Source: Candidatus Yanofskybacteria bacterium RIFCSPLOWO2_02_FULL_45_18
GTDB taxonomy: Bacteria > Patescibacteriota > Minisyncoccia > 2-02-FULL-40-12 > GWA2-44-9
Assembly (NCBI GenBank): GCA_001795795.1
Contig: MGKV01000021.1
Coordinates: 15,855 to 68,033 of the forward strand
Reading direction: 5' to 3'
DNA length: 52,179 nucleotides
Numbering within the stretch: position 1 is the first letter of the stretch; each line of letters begins with the position of its first letter. Under the pieces are notes generated by a model that saw only the letters and a list, made by a program, of their open reading frames with translations, was not told the DNA's origin and ran no database searches. Of the stretch, positions 23,180 to 32,700 are shown in pieces. Position numbers and translations under genes: made by a program.

Positions 23180-23207
23180 CCTACAACCCACAATATAGAA
23201 CATAAAT

Positions 23208-23229
23208 CCAGTATTGCGACTGGTTTTTT
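23208..23229 (+). terminator. Intrinsic terminator
   Basis: CCAGT pairs with ACTGG around 6 bases, then six T. Confidence 0.75.
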
Positions 23230-23256
23230 GTTCTCTTTTGTGATTATCTGGGATAG

Positions 23257-24246
23257 ATGTACCGGCTGAATCTCAACAAAATTTTAGTCATTTTGGGCGT
23301 GATAGCGGTAATTATGGTTGCCGTTTTTTTAACTTGGTTTTATAAGCGGGATATTACGATAAGCAACAAACAGGAAGCAAAGAAAAGCGTAATCACGGGT
23401 TTAGAATGCGAGAATGCCACCCGACGGCCGGTGGCGGTGATGCTGGCGGGGGACAAAGAGGCGCGGCCGCTTTCGGCTATATCGCAGGCGGACTTGGTCG
23501 TAGAAATGCTCGCGGCGCCCAATGGCATCACCCGTTTCATGGCTGTTTATCAGTGTGAAGAACCAAAGGAGATTGGCTCGGTGCGTTCGGCGCGAGACGG
23601 TTTTACCGACCTTGCCGGCAGTTTTGACGCAATTTTTGCTCATTGGGGCGGAGAGCGCGGCGCTTTGGAGCGACTTGACGGTCAGGTAATTGATAATATT
23701 GATGCCATGAAATATGAGGGCGCGACATACTATCGTAAAAAAGGCATCAGGCAACCGCATAACGGTTTTACCTCTTTTGAACTTTTGTGGGGCAAGGCCA
23801 AGGAACTTAAATACCGGTTAGACAATAAATTTGCCGGTTATCCCCACAAGGAAGGCGCCGGCGCCAAGAATCTGGCCAACTTGGTTGATAATATAAAAAT
23901 AAATTATCCCGACCCGTTCGGTTCGGAGTGGAAATATGACACTAAAACAAACGACTACGCGCGTTACCGCGACGGCAAAAAAGAAACCGATGCCAGTGGC
24001 GGGGAGGTTCGCGCCGGCGTGGTTATAGTCATGAAAACAATTTCCGCGCCCCTTCGCGACCAGTATGTTGACGTGGAGGTTTACGGCGAGGGCGAAGCGC
24101 AGATATACCAAAACGAAATATCTATAAGTGGCAAATGGAAAAAAGACCGGACGAGTATTTCAAGCAAGCTGTATTTTTACGACTTCAGCGGCAAAGAGAT
24201 AGAATTCGCCCCAGGCAAGATTTGGATTGAGATTGTAGCAATGTAA
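23257..24246 (+). CDS. DUF3048 (YerB-like) membrane-anchored protein
   Basis: One N-terminal transmembrane helix (about 9-28) is followed by the DUF3048 region: RRPVAVMLAGDKEARPLSAISQADLVVEML, GITRFMAVY, GSVRSARDGF, FAHWGG and GIRQPHNGFTS are all typical. The second DUF3048 domain is the C-terminal beta part (about 235-329), with KIWIEIV at the end. The family is widespread in Gram-positive bacteria and Patescibacteria and is thought to act at the cell surface; its reaction is unknown. ATG start, no strong ribosome-binding site; a terminator separates it from the gene before. Confidence 0.9.
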   Translation: MYRLNLNKILVILGVIAVIMVAVFLTWFYKRDITISNKQEAKKSVITGLECENATRRPVAVMLAGDKEARPLSAISQADLVVEMLAAPNGITRFMAVYQCEEPKEIGSVRSARDGFTDLAGSFDAIFAHWGGERGALERLDGQVIDNIDAMKYEGATYYRKKGIRQPHNGFTSFELLWGKAKELKYRLDNKFAGYPHKEGAGAKNLANLVDNIKINYPDPFGSEWKYDTKTNDYARYRDGKKETDASGGEVRAGVVIVMKTISAPLRDQYVDVEVYGEGEAQIYQNEISISGKWKKDRTSISSKLYFYDFSGKEIEFAPGKIWIEIVAM

Positions 24247-24316
24247 ATTTCGCTTCCACCACCCCCCTGTCTCACCGGTGCGGATTACAGTAGGGCAAAA
24301 TCTGCCTCGGCAGCTA

Positions 24317-24387
24317 CGATTTTGGGTAAAAATGCAGGTGTCCCGTCATTAGCATTCTGACCCATTTTTACCACCCATCCGAAATCG
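24317..24387. other. Structured intergenic segment
   Basis: GGTAAAAATG (24325-24334) and CATTTTTACC (24363-24372) pair over 10 bp, and CGATTTtGGG before them can pair with the CCCatccGAAATCG region after them. No T tract follows. The whole 24247-24445 gap has no other feature I can name. Confidence 0.4.
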
Positions 24388-24445
24388 CTTAACGCTGGAT
24401 TCGCCAAGTAATTCTCAAAAGCCGTCGCAGGGCGGCCTTTGATTT

Positions 24446-24480
24446 TATAAACTATAAACTATAAACTAGAAACTAGAAAC
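24446..24480 (+). repeat. Tandem heptad repeat before holA, 5 units
   Basis: TATAAAC three times, TAGAAAC twice, no gap; the run stops 8 bases before the holA ATG. Confidence 0.95.
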
Positions 24481-24488
24481 TTTTATTC

Positions 24489-25442
24489 ATGCTCATCTTT
24501 CTCTACGGCCCTGACAAATACCGCTTGCGCGAGGGGTTGGGCCAAATTATCGTTAGTTACAAGAAAAAGCACTCCAGCGGAGTGAATATTTTTGACTTTG
24601 ACTTCTCTGGGCGCGAGATGACGGCGGAAAAGCTAGCCGATACGGTTAAAAGCGTTGCCTTTTTTAACGAGGTCAAACTTGTTATCGCGAGGGATGTTTT
24701 CTCTGCGGGCGCGGCGCAACAAGTTGAGGAACTTATAAAAGAACAAAAACTGGGCGAATTAAGAGATGTCGTTTTGTTGGTTTGCGAAAACCAAGACGCC
24801 AAAGCGCTAGGGGCCAAAAACAAAAGTTTATTTAAATTATTGAGCGACAAAGCCAAGCCCGTTAAAGAGTACCTCTTCCTTTCCGGCGTTAAACTGGAAC
24901 AATGGGTGAAAAGCCAATTTGCGGCGCGGGGTTGTTCCGCCGATACCGGCGCGGTGCGGCAACTTGTTAATTTGGCTGGCGAGGACAGCTGGGCTTTGAC
25001 AAACGAAACAGACAAGCTAAGCAATTTCCGGCAAAACATCACCACTGCGGATGTCGCGCGGTTGGTTTCGGGCAAAGCAGAACAGAATATATTTGAATTT
25101 ACCGATGCTTTGGCAAACAAACAAAAGGCAAAATCTTTTGAGATTCTTTTTAAAGAATTGTCCGGCGGCCGCGAGCCGCATTATATTTTTTCCATGATTG
25201 TTTACCAGTTCCGTAACCTGCTGGCGGTTAAAGATCTGGCCGAACGGGGGCTTAACTTATCGGCAATCCAGCAGAAACTAAAATTGCATCCGTTCGTGGC
25301 GCGAAAACTTGTCGCGGCATCCCAAAAGTTTTCGTTGCCTGACCTTAAAGCAAAATATCAAATGCTCTGCGGCTTGGACATCGCATTCAAAGAGGGGAGA
25401 GTCGACCTCACCGACTCCCTCTATAATTTTGTGCTGGCTTAA
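24489..25442 (+). CDS. holA: DNA polymerase III delta subunit
   Basis: The 317-residue protein shows the HolA pattern: N-terminal LIFLYGPDKYRLREGL (a degenerate P-loop), the middle KLEQWVKSQFAARG-C block and the collar domain with MIVYQFRNLLAVKDLAERG and KLHPFVARKLVAASQKF. Delta opens the beta clamp within the clamp loader. N-terminal AAA-like domain about 1-140, middle about 140-210, C-terminal collar about 215-317. The ATG follows a heptad repeat without a clear ribosome-binding site. It ends against the terminator of the convergent prkA operon. Confidence 0.9.
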   Translation: MLIFLYGPDKYRLREGLGQIIVSYKKKHSSGVNIFDFDFSGREMTAEKLADTVKSVAFFNEVKLVIARDVFSAGAAQQVEELIKEQKLGELRDVVLLVCENQDAKALGAKNKSLFKLLSDKAKPVKEYLFLSGVKLEQWVKSQFAARGCSADTGAVRQLVNLAGEDSWALTNETDKLSNFRQNITTADVARLVSGKAEQNIFEFTDALANKQKAKSFEILFKELSGGREPHYIFSMIVYQFRNLLAVKDLAERGLNLSAIQQKLKLHPFVARKLVAASQKFSLPDLKAKYQMLCGLDIAFKEGRVDLTDSLYNFVLA

Positions 25443-25471
25443 TAAAAAGCTCCTGATGGGGTATCAGGAGT
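25443..25471 (-). terminator. Terminator of the prkA-yeaH-spoVR operon
   Basis: CTCCTGAT pairs with ATCAGGAG; on the minus strand the stem is followed by CTTTTTATT. The spoVR stop lies in the stem. Confidence 0.8.
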
Positions 25472-26978
25472 TGGTGTTTAGCACAATGTGGTCTTTTCCG
25501 TTAAAGGTGAAAAGTTTGCCTTTGTCGCCGAGGCGGGTTTCAAGATGGACCGAGCGTTTCCAGATCTTTTGGATATTCTCAATCGTGTCTTTGGCATATT
25601 CAATATCCATATCTACGCCTTCATGCTGGTGCAAAAGATAAAGCTCGCCACGGTTCTTGTAGTTGGAGTTTACAATGCGGATGATCGGCTGGCCGAAGTT
25701 TGTCAGCAAGAAAAGCAATTTTTGCTTGACGGCCTGAAAGTCGCGGTCGGAGATCTCGTACATGCCGGTTATCTCATTGAGTTTATGGGTAAAAAGCTTA
25801 TGTTTTTCGCAGAATTCTTTGGTCAGGAAATTATCAATGAAAGTAATGTCGTTAGCGACGCGGCGGACATGAAAGATCTTTTGCCGCCCGATGCCCAAAT
25901 GCAAATCCCAGTCTTTACGCTTTTGCATATCGTCGCATTCATTGTATTCCTTGCCAAAACGCCCCTTGTTCCAGCGTTCCTCAACATCACGGTAAAGCTC
26001 AACTCCAAGCTTATAGGGGTTGATGGTGCCCGGCATGGAGCCAAGCGTCCCCGAATGATGATCGGCATAATCAACCAGTTCGGAGTCACGCATGGCCTTT
26101 TCGGTCATAATGGTAGAGTGCCAATAGACGGCCCAGCCCTCGTTCATGATTTTGGTGGCCCGCTGGGGCGCGAAGTAGTAGGCCTCGTCTCGGATGATTG
26201 AAAGAATAACCTTCTGCCAGTTTCCAATAGGCGCGTTATCAATCAGGAACATCAGAATATCCTTTTCCGGATTGAGCGGGAACTTGTATTTCTTCTGCTC
26301 CTCTTCTTTCTTAAGCCGCGCCTCTTCTTCCTTCAGCGCCTCTTCTTTGTTAACAAAGCCACTCATATAATCCTTGGCCGGAAACCGGGTCGGTTGGATT
26401 TTCTCTTTTTCGCTCTCCTCATCCTCTTCCTTTTTATGTATGTCCGCAGTTTTGGAAACAGTTTGCGGCCGCTTGATAAAACAGGAATGAAAGTCAACGA
26501 GGTCGTCAATGGAAAGGCAGATATCCAGGAACTTCTCCACCTCTTCAAAACCGTACTTGTCAATGTATTGCCGGATGAGGGTGGCATGGTTGGCCATGCC
26601 GTCCATCATTTTTCTTGGAGTGGCGGAAAACCAATAATTATTCCTGAAAAAGTCAGTATGCCCGTAGACATGGGCGATCACGATTTTCTGGTCAACTAAA
26701 GCGTTATTCTTGAGCAGGTAGGCGTAGGAAGGGTCGTTGTTAATGACCATTTCGTATATCTTGTGCAGACCGTAAGCATAGGACTTTTTGAGGTGGTCAT
26801 ATTCCATGCCGAAGGTCCAATGCGGGTAGCGGGTGGGGAAGCCGCCAAAACTGGCGACTTCATTCATCTGCTCAAAATCCAAAACCTCAAAGATCGTTTC
26901 AAACGGGTCTAGGCCATATTCAATGGCGTAACCCTTTATTTCATCGCGGACTTGTTCCAGTTCAGGTGTCAGGTTCAT
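25464..26978 (-). CDS. SpoVR family protein (YcgB-like)
   Basis: The 504-residue product has the SpoVR hallmarks: [50 protein letters not shown], the DFHSC block, then [21 protein letters not shown] and [23 protein letters not shown] charged coiled-coil linker (about 185-235, rich in Glu and Lys) separates the two halves. The family is linked to spore cortex formation in Bacillus and to stress in E. coli; its biochemical action is unknown. It overlaps yeaH by 4 bases (ATGA) as the last gene of the prkA operon, the usual order of this module. Confidence 0.93.
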   Translation of the reverse strand: MNLTPELEQVRDEIKGYAIEYGLDPFETIFEVLDFEQMNEVASFGGFPTRYPHWTFGMEYDHLKKSYAYGLHKIYEMVINNDPSYAYLLKNNALVDQKIVIAHVYGHTDFFRNNYWFSATPRKMMDGMANHATLIRQYIDKYGFEEVEKFLDICLSIDDLVDFHSCFIKRPQTVSKTADIHKKEEDEESEKEKIQPTRFPAKDYMSGFVNKEEALKEEEARLKKEEEQKKYKFPLNPEKDILMFLIDNAPIGNWQKVILSIIRDEAYYFAPQRATKIMNEGWAVYWHSTIMTEKAMRDSELVDYADHHSGTLGSMPGTINPYKLGVELYRDVEERWNKGRFGKEYNECDDMQKRKDWDLHLGIGRQKIFHVRRVANDITFIDNFLTKEFCEKHKLFTHKLNEITGMYEISDRDFQAVKQKLLFLLTNFGQPIIRIVNSNYKNRGELYLLHQHEGVDMDIEYAKDTIENIQKIWKRSVHLETRLGDKGKLFTFNGKDHIVLNTNS

Positions 26979-28078
26979 TTTCCTTTCCCCAAAAATGTCT
27001 TGATGGAGTCCAAAATTTCATCTGTGCTGTTGATTTTGGAAATGGCCACATTCGGCTCTTTGCCGATTTCTGCTTCCATTTCCCCCATAAAATCTCCGCT
27101 GCCGTAAGCGCTTTTGACCTGTCCATAACAAAAAAGGTTTGCCACGGGCAGAAGTTCCGTTTCAATAATTACCAGCGAGTTAATGGTGTCATCATTGTCC
27201 CGATTATCTCCATCGGAGAAATGAAAAAGGTAAATGTTCCAGTCGTTGACGGGAAACTGTTCCTTGATCATTTGGCTGCAGAGCTTATAGGCCGAGGAGA
27301 TCTTGGTCCCACCGCCCTCGCGGATATAAAAGAAAGTATCATGATCAACCTCTTTTGCCACGGCGTCATGGACAATGTATCGCAGTTCTATGTGGGCATA
27401 TTGCGAGCGTAACCAGGTATCAATCCAGAAGGCTTCAAGACGCACAATCTCTTTTTGCTCCGTCCCCATTGAGCCGGAGATGTCCATCATATAGATAATA
27501 ACGGCGTTGCTTTCAGGTACTTCAACAAGTTTCCATGTTCGGTAACGCTCGTCTTCCCGCACTGGAACAATGACCGGGTTCTCAAAATTATAGGTGCCCG
27601 AGGCAATCTGCCGCTTCAGGGCTTCTTTGTAGGTGCGCTTAAAATAGCGCAATGACTTTGGTCCGCTACGGGCGATGCTGGTATATTTTCCTTTTTCGCT
27701 GGAAATATTCTTTTTGCCGCGTGGCTGGATATTGGGCAATTCCAGTTCTTCACCCATCATTTGGGCCAGTTCTTCAAGAGAGATTTCAACTTCAAGGATG
27801 TGAGCGCCGGGCTGGTCGCCGGCTTTGCCGCTGCCTTGGGGACCGGCCGGGCCGAGCACCGTGCCGATATCGCCGTCACCTTGACCGACACCGCCGGTTT
27901 GGTTGGGGTCAAAACGAAAACGCGGCAGGTCAATGCGGGGAACGGGGATAGAAATTATTTGCTTGCCTTTCTTGCCGATGAGCTCGCTGTTAGTTATGTA
28001 TTTCTTGAGCTCTTTTTTGATCTTGCCGTGAACGATCTGACGAAAACGCTGATGGTTTTTCTCAATGTTTAGAACCAT
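26975..28078 (-). CDS. YeaH-like DUF444 von Willebrand A domain protein
   Basis: The 367 residues match the DUF444 family: N-terminal RFRQIVHGKIKKELKKYI, a glycine-rich linker (about 61-90), PRGKKNISSEKGKYTSIARSGPKSLRYFKRTYKEALKRQI and a C-terminal vWA domain with a MIDAS motif Asp199-x-Ser201-x-Ser203 (MMDISGSMG) that should bind Mg. In E. coli YeaH works with the kinase YeaG (PrkA) and YcgB in nitrogen starvation and persistence. The order prkA-yeaH-spoVR is kept here with a 77-base gap to prkA and a 4-base overlap with spoVR. Confidence 0.92.
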   Translation of the reverse strand: MVLNIEKNHQRFRQIVHGKIKKELKKYITNSELIGKKGKQIISIPVPRIDLPRFRFDPNQTGGVGQGDGDIGTVLGPAGPQGSGKAGDQPGAHILEVEISLEELAQMMGEELELPNIQPRGKKNISSEKGKYTSIARSGPKSLRYFKRTYKEALKRQIASGTYNFENPVIVPVREDERYRTWKLVEVPESNAVIIYMMDISGSMGTEQKEIVRLEAFWIDTWLRSQYAHIELRYIVHDAVAKEVDHDTFFYIREGGGTKISSAYKLCSQMIKEQFPVNDWNIYLFHFSDGDNRDNDDTINSLVIIETELLPVANLFCYGQVKSAYGSGDFMGEMEAEIGKEPNVAISKINSTDEILDSIKTFLGKGK

Positions 28079-28155
28079 ATTTTATCCTGTTTTTAAAGTA
28101 CAATTTCAAGCTTACTCAACAAAAATAGCGGTTTTCACCGCTAAATGCAAGTATG

Positions 28156-30231
28156 TTATTTTTTCTTATTGCTTTGCTGCCCCCGTTTGACATCACCACG
28201 GGCAAAGATGCTGGCGACAAAGTTGAGCACATCAGTGGCGCAGACATCGCAGTAGCCGTAGTTGGAAACCATTCGCTTTTTGACAATGTCTATCTTTTCC
28301 TGGGTTTCCTTGTCAACGACGCTGGAAACAAGACTGGAGAGCTTGATGGAGTCCTTCTGGTCTTCAAAAAGTTTCATTTCCAGAGCGCGATGCAGCCGCT
28401 CGTTGGACTTATAGTCAAAGATCTTGCCACTAACGGCCAGAGCGCCGATGTAGTTCATAACCTCGCGTCGGAAATCATCTTTGCGGTTATCAGGAACGTC
28501 AATTTTCTCTTCAATTGACCGCATTAGGCGTTCGCTCGGCTCTTCGTCACGGCCGGTATATTTGTTTTTTACCTTTTCGCCCTGGGTGTATGCTTTGATA
28601 TTATCGATGTAGTTGCCACACAGGCGCTTGATCGCTTCTTCATCTACGGCAATGGCCCGCTGCACCTCGTTTTTCACTATTTCCTCATACTCCTCCTTAA
28701 CCATGGCCAGCAGTTCCTTGTAACGCTTTCTCACTTCGTCAGTAGTAATGAGACTGTGATGTTTGAGGCCTTCTTCGACCTCATTCATAACCATGAACGG
28801 GTTGACGCAAACTTCGTTGATGTCACTGACCAGGGCATTGGATATCTTATCTTGAACATAGCGTGGGGAAATGCCAAACATACCCTCTTTTTTGGCTTCA
28901 TTCTTGAGCTCTTTGATATTGTCGGCTGTAAATCCGGAAAGAGTTTTGCCGTTGTAAAGCTTCAGTTTTTGCATCAGTGTCAGCTGGTCGGTTTTGGGTT
29001 CTTCCAATCGTGTCAGCACTGCCCACATAGAGGTCACTTCCAGAGTATGCGGGGCAATGTGCTTGCCGCGGATCCTCTCAGGGTTATAGTCTTTCCTATA
29101 GATCTTGACTTCATCGTCTAATTGAGTGACATAGGGGATATCCACCTTCAATGTGCGGTCGCGCATGGCTTCCATGTATTCGTTGGACTGGAGTTTATTG
29201 TACTCCGGCCCGTTGGTGTGGGCAATGATGACCTCATCAATATCAGTCTGTGCAAATTTCTTGGGCTTGATGCTGTGTTCCTGCGAAGCGCCCAGAAGAT
29301 CATAAAGAAATGCCACATCCAATTTGAGAACTTCAATGAACTCAATTATGCCGCGATTGGCAACATTGAATTCGCCGTCAAAGTTAAATGCCCGTGGATC
29401 GGAATCAGAACCATATTCGGCAATCTTGCGATAGTTGATGTCGCCGGTCAGTTCGGTGGAATCCTGATTTTTTTCATCCTTGGGCTGGAATGTGCCGATG
29501 CCAATACGGTCTTTTTCCGAAAGGATAAGGCGGCGAATCCTCGTATGCTCCATAACTTTCTGCCAGTCACCTTGATAGCGTTTCATCAGTTCCCGATAGA
29601 TATAGCGGCATGACGGACAAAGGTCGCCTTCAATGTAAACGCATTCTTCTGATATGTGGTCTTTGTTGAAGTTTGTCAGCCACGTTTCGCGCAATTCTTC
29701 CGGAACAAGATGCAGGGGCTCCTCGTTCATGGGGCACCACTTGATATTAGGAATTTCGTTGTCCTTCGTTAGCTCCGTTATCCAGCCGAAATAATAAAGC
29801 GCGCCTTCATCGGTGCGGGAATATTCTTCCAGCCCGCGCTTTAACAGCCGGACAATAGTGCTTTTGGAACTGCCTACGGGGCCGTGCAGAAGAAGGATCC
29901 GCCTTTCAGGGCCATAGCGCTGGGCGGCAGACTTAAAGATATTGACCAGATTCATCAGCGGTCGCTCAAGGCCATAAACAGCGTCGTTTTTTGAGAATTC
30001 GGGACTGGAAAAAAAGTTATAGCGGATGAGTTTCTCTTTGCCATCACAAATCTCTTCGTAGCCGTGAGACATGATCATGTCATAAATGCGCCGGAATGCC
30101 GTTCGCGCCAGACGCGTATCCCCGGATAGTAAAGCTAGATATTCCGCAAAAGAACCTTCCCAATGGAGTTTTTGAAACCGTTTTGCATCCATTAGGCCGG
30201 TAAAATCAGACAGTTTGATTAAATTATCCAT
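28156..30231 (-). CDS. prkA: PrkA-family serine protein kinase / AAA+ protein
   Basis: Length 691 against about 640 for E. coli YeaG. The N-terminal AAA_PrkA domain has Walker A GPVGSSKS (117-124) in [22 protein letters not shown]; a CPSC pair (SCRYIYREL context) and [18 protein letters not shown] follow. The C-terminal part (about 430-660) is the PrkA domain with [16 protein letters not shown] and the [33 protein letters not shown] block. YeaG-type proteins have been reported to act as Ser/Thr kinases and, in Bacillus, as AAA+ proteases; which applies here is open. It opens the operon; ATG start. Confidence 0.94.
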   Translation of the reverse strand: MDNLIKLSDFTGLMDAKRFQKLHWEGSFAEYLALLSGDTRLARTAFRRIYDMIMSHGYEEICDGKEKLIRYNFFSSPEFSKNDAVYGLERPLMNLVNIFKSAAQRYGPERRILLLHGPVGSSKSTIVRLLKRGLEEYSRTDEGALYYFGWITELTKDNEIPNIKWCPMNEEPLHLVPEELRETWLTNFNKDHISEECVYIEGDLCPSCRYIYRELMKRYQGDWQKVMEHTRIRRLILSEKDRIGIGTFQPKDEKNQDSTELTGDINYRKIAEYGSDSDPRAFNFDGEFNVANRGIIEFIEVLKLDVAFLYDLLGASQEHSIKPKKFAQTDIDEVIIAHTNGPEYNKLQSNEYMEAMRDRTLKVDIPYVTQLDDEVKIYRKDYNPERIRGKHIAPHTLEVTSMWAVLTRLEEPKTDQLTLMQKLKLYNGKTLSGFTADNIKELKNEAKKEGMFGISPRYVQDKISNALVSDINEVCVNPFMVMNEVEEGLKHHSLITTDEVRKRYKELLAMVKEEYEEIVKNEVQRAIAVDEEAIKRLCGNYIDNIKAYTQGEKVKNKYTGRDEEPSERLMRSIEEKIDVPDNRKDDFRREVMNYIGALAVSGKIFDYKSNERLHRALEMKLFEDQKDSIKLSSLVSSVVDKETQEKIDIVKKRMVSNYGYCDVCATDVLNFVASIFARGDVKRGQQSNKKK

Positions 30232-30281
30232 TAGTTCACCTTCCTTGATTTGATTGGTAAGGGGCGGTTAATTTACCACAG

Positions 30282-30308
30282 ACTATATTAAAAACAGATA
30301 AGTGTCAA
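30282..30308 (-). promoter_or_regulatory. Possible promoter of the prkA operon
   Basis: On the minus strand TTGACA, a 15-base spacer and TATAGT; the spacer is short. Confidence 0.4.
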
Positions 30309-30319
30309 ACTATTTTAAG

Positions 30320-30348
30320 TTGCTCAAATATAATTTTCGTGGTATAGC
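30320..30348 (+). promoter_or_regulatory. Possible promoter of the glycosyltransferase
   Basis: TTGCTC, 17-base spacer, TATAGC; leader of about 5 bases to the ATG at 30360. Confidence 0.4.
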
Positions 30349-30359
30349 TTGGTAACTAT

Positions 30360-31922
30360 ATGTTTGACGATCTTCATATTGGCCGGGCCGGCGACCTGGC
30401 GGCAAAAGGAAAGCGGCGTGTATATCGGTTTCTGGAAATGGTGCCGGCCGTTTTGGCTTGGGCCACGCTGGCGGCGGTGGTATTTTTGTCTTTTACCGTG
30501 CCGGTGGCGATGGCCGTTTTTATAATTGTTTTTGATGTTTACTGGCTAGTGAAGACGATCTATCTTTCTTTGCATCTGCGTTCGGCCTATAGCCGTTTGC
30601 GCCGCAATCTAAAAATTAACTGGCTCGAGAAACTTAATCAGCTACAAGCTACCAGCTACAAGCTGCAAGTCGTTAAGTCTTGGCAGGACATTTACCACAT
30701 TGTCTTTCTCCCGCTTTATAATGAAAGTTATGAAGTGGCGGCGTCGACAATAGAAGCGTTATTGCGAGCCAACTATCCCAAGACGCGGATGGTGGTGGCT
30801 CTATGCTGGGAAGAAAGAGGGGGAGATGCAACGCGCCAGATCGTCTCGGACATAGAAAAAGAATACGCGCGTCATTTTTTCAAATTTTTGTCTGTGATGC
30901 ATCCGGCCAGCATCCTCGGCGAATTGGCCGGCAAAGGGGCGAATACCGCTTACGGCGGCCGGGCCGTGAAAGACAGGATCGTTGACCCGCTTAAGATTCC
31001 CTACGATCATATACTCGTTTCAAACTTTGACATTGACACGATTGCCCAACCGGAATATTTCGGCATTTTGACTTACGCTTTTCTGACGGCGCCGAATCCG
31101 CTTCATTCTTCCTATCAGCCGATCCCGCTATACGTTAATAACATCTGGGAGGCGCCTTCGTTTGCGCGGATCGTAGCTTTCTCGGCTACTTTCTGGCATT
31201 CATTAAATCAAGAGCGCCCGGAACGGCTGGCTACATTTTCATCGCATTCTATGCCGTGGCAGGCATTGGTTGATGTCGGTTTTTGGCAAAAAAATATGGT
31301 CTCGGAGGACTCGCGCATTTTCTGGCAGTGCTTTTTGCGCTACAACGGGAACTATCGCGTTACGCCTCTTTATTATCCGGTTTCAATGGACGCCAATGTC
31401 GCGCCGACCTTTTGGCGGACGATGAAGAATATCTATAAACAGCAAAGGCGCTGGGGATACGGAGTTGAGAATGTGCCGTATTTTCTGTTCGGATTTTTGA
31501 AAAACCGGCAGATCCCGCGCGCCAAAAAATGGCGTTTGGGTTTTATAACCGTGGAAGGATTCCATTCTTGGGCAACCAACGCAATAATACTTTTCATGCT
31601 TGGCTGGCTACCGGTAATTGTGGGAGGGCCGGCTTTTAATCAGACGGTGTTGTCGTTCAATCTGCCGCATATTACGCGGCTGGTTATGACATTTGCCATG
31701 TTCGGCTTGATTTCATCAGCCGTGCTATCAATTATGCTTTTACCGCCGCGGCCGCTTAAGTTCGGCAAACTCAAATATGTTTGGATGGCGCTGGAATGGA
31801 TTTTGTTCCCTGTTTCCACGATATTTCTGGGGGCTTTGCCGGGACTGGAGGCGCAGACACGCTTAATGCTGGGTCGCTACATGGGCTTCTGGGCTACTCC
31901 GAAGAACAGAAGCACGGAATAA
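30360..31922 (+). CDS. Membrane glycosyltransferase, GT2-like
   Basis: The 520-residue protein has two N-terminal transmembrane helices (about 30-70), a cytosolic GT-A domain and C-terminal helices (about 395-500). Processive GT2-type motifs are visible: SNFDIDT (DxD, about 221-227), EDSRIFWQ and QQRRWGYG (QxxRW, about 360). It likely polymerises or transfers sugars to a surface glycan or lipid carrier. A short insertion NQLQATSYKLQVVKSW after the second helix is encoded by tandem 7-mers, and the last codons and stop are also inside such a repeat. It is a single gene, divergent from the prkA operon. Confidence 0.85.
   Translation: MFDDLHIGRAGDLAAKGKRRVYRFLEMVPAVLAWATLAAVVFLSFTVPVAMAVFIIVFDVYWLVKTIYLSLHLRSAYSRLRRNLKINWLEKLNQLQATSYKLQVVKSWQDIYHIVFLPLYNESYEVAASTIEALLRANYPKTRMVVALCWEERGGDATRQIVSDIEKEYARHFFKFLSVMHPASILGELAGKGANTAYGGRAVKDRIVDPLKIPYDHILVSNFDIDTIAQPEYFGILTYAFLTAPNPLHSSYQPIPLYVNNIWEAPSFARIVAFSATFWHSLNQERPERLATFSSHSMPWQALVDVGFWQKNMVSEDSRIFWQCFLRYNGNYRVTPLYYPVSMDANVAPTFWRTMKNIYKQQRRWGYGVENVPYFLFGFLKNRQIPRAKKWRLGFITVEGFHSWATNAIILFMLGWLPVIVGGPAFNQTVLSFNLPHITRLVMTFAMFGLISSAVLSIMLLPPRPLKFGKLKYVWMALEWILFPVSTIFLGALPGLEAQTRLMLGRYMGFWATPKNRSTE
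30639..30673 (+). repeat. Tandem heptad repeat inside the glycosyltransferase, 5 units
   Basis: CAGCTAC, AAGCTAC, CAGCTAC, AAGCTGC, AAGTCGT in one phase. Confidence 0.9.
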
Positions 31923-31950
31923 GAAGCACGAAGTAAAAATTACGAATTGA
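31909..31950 (+). repeat. Tandem heptad repeat over the glycosyltransferase stop, 6 units
   Basis: GAAGCAC, GGAATAA, GAAGCAC, GAAGTAA, AAATTAC, GAATTGA in one phase. Confidence 0.75.
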
Positions 31951-32009
31951 CAGAAAAGAGTTAACAGACAGATTTTATGTTATAATTAGCTAAACTAAAA
32001 AATAATTGC

Positions 32010-32321
32010 ATGACCACACCCGAAAGGATATCTCAAAAGTCAAAAATCGGAAACGAGATTCCTTTGACAGACAGGAATTTAATTCAGTCCGAGTTGATTA
32101 AGGAATTTTGCCGCATCATGGAAATCTCCGATCCGCAGGAAATGCAGGTCTGCGCTATAGATTGGATCGGTAAGTATGCTGACAATATTGACCAACTGGA
32201 CACCCATTTAACCAAGGAGTATCTTCGGCTCGTTGAATCCGGCGCCAGTCAGGAGCTTCGCCTTAATGCCCTCAAAAAGATCCAGAACCAGCTTGCGGAG
32301 CTAGATAAGTTATATGGGTAA
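32010..32321 (+). CDS. Small soluble protein of unknown function
   Basis: The 103-residue protein is helical and charged, with no motif I recognise; the second half (HLTKEYLRLVESGASQELRLNALKKIQNQLAELDKLYG) looks like an alpha-helical repeat. An extended -10 element (TGTTATAAT, ending 31986) lies 24 bases before the ATG. A hairpin shared with the convergent small gene follows. Confidence 0.55.
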   Translation: MTTPERISQKSKIGNEIPLTDRNLIQSELIKEFCRIMEISDPQEMQVCAIDWIGKYADNIDQLDTHLTKEYLRLVESGASQELRLNALKKIQNQLAELDKLYG

Positions 32322-32335
32322 AACAGTCGTCTATC

Positions 32336-32360
32336 AAAAAACCGTCACAGTGGCGGTTTA
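32336..32360 (-). terminator. Terminator for the convergent minus-strand gene
   Basis: AACCGTCA pairs with TGGCGGTT (one wobble); an A tract on the left becomes a U tract on the minus strand. Confidence 0.6.
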
Positions 32361-32633
32361 GAACAAGTCCTCTTGTTTCTCTTTTGCATCCATCATCTGG
32401 ATGTAGGTGTCAACAATTTTTCTTGAAATCGGAACCATGCGCTTTTCGGCTTCTTCTAGCGTTATGAGACCTTGATGTCTATCCAAAAGAACCCTACACA
32501 CCTCCGGCTGATACAAGACCGAGGCCTTTTTGTAAGTGGCTTTGTCAAAAACAACTTTTTCCGGATCCTTGGGTTTTTCCTCCAGCGGCTCAAATCCGAT
32601 AGATTCGGCCAATTTGTTGATTTTAGATTCCAT
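32358..32633 (-). CDS. Small protein of unknown function
   Basis: The 91-residue protein is mostly helical: MESKINKLAESIGFEPLEE, then EVCRVLLDRHQGLITLEEAEKRMVPISRKIVDTYIQMMDAKEKQEDLF. No family recognised. ATG start; the minus-strand bases before it contain GGAG (TAGGAGC context) as a ribosome-binding site. It may be cotranscribed with the next gene upstream on the same strand. Confidence 0.6.
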   Translation of the reverse strand: MESKINKLAESIGFEPLEEKPKDPEKVVFDKATYKKASVLYQPEVCRVLLDRHQGLITLEEAEKRMVPISRKIVDTYIQMMDAKEKQEDLF

Positions 32634-32700
32634 ACCGTAGCTCCTAACGGACTTAAATTATTATACCATATATTGATAAAAAGTAAACTCTTTGTCGGAA

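Noticed and set aside
25488-26201. 237-codon plus-strand frame
   Set aside because: Antisense of spoVR, which has clear family motifs; the other long plus-strand frames over prkA and yeaH fall for the same reason.
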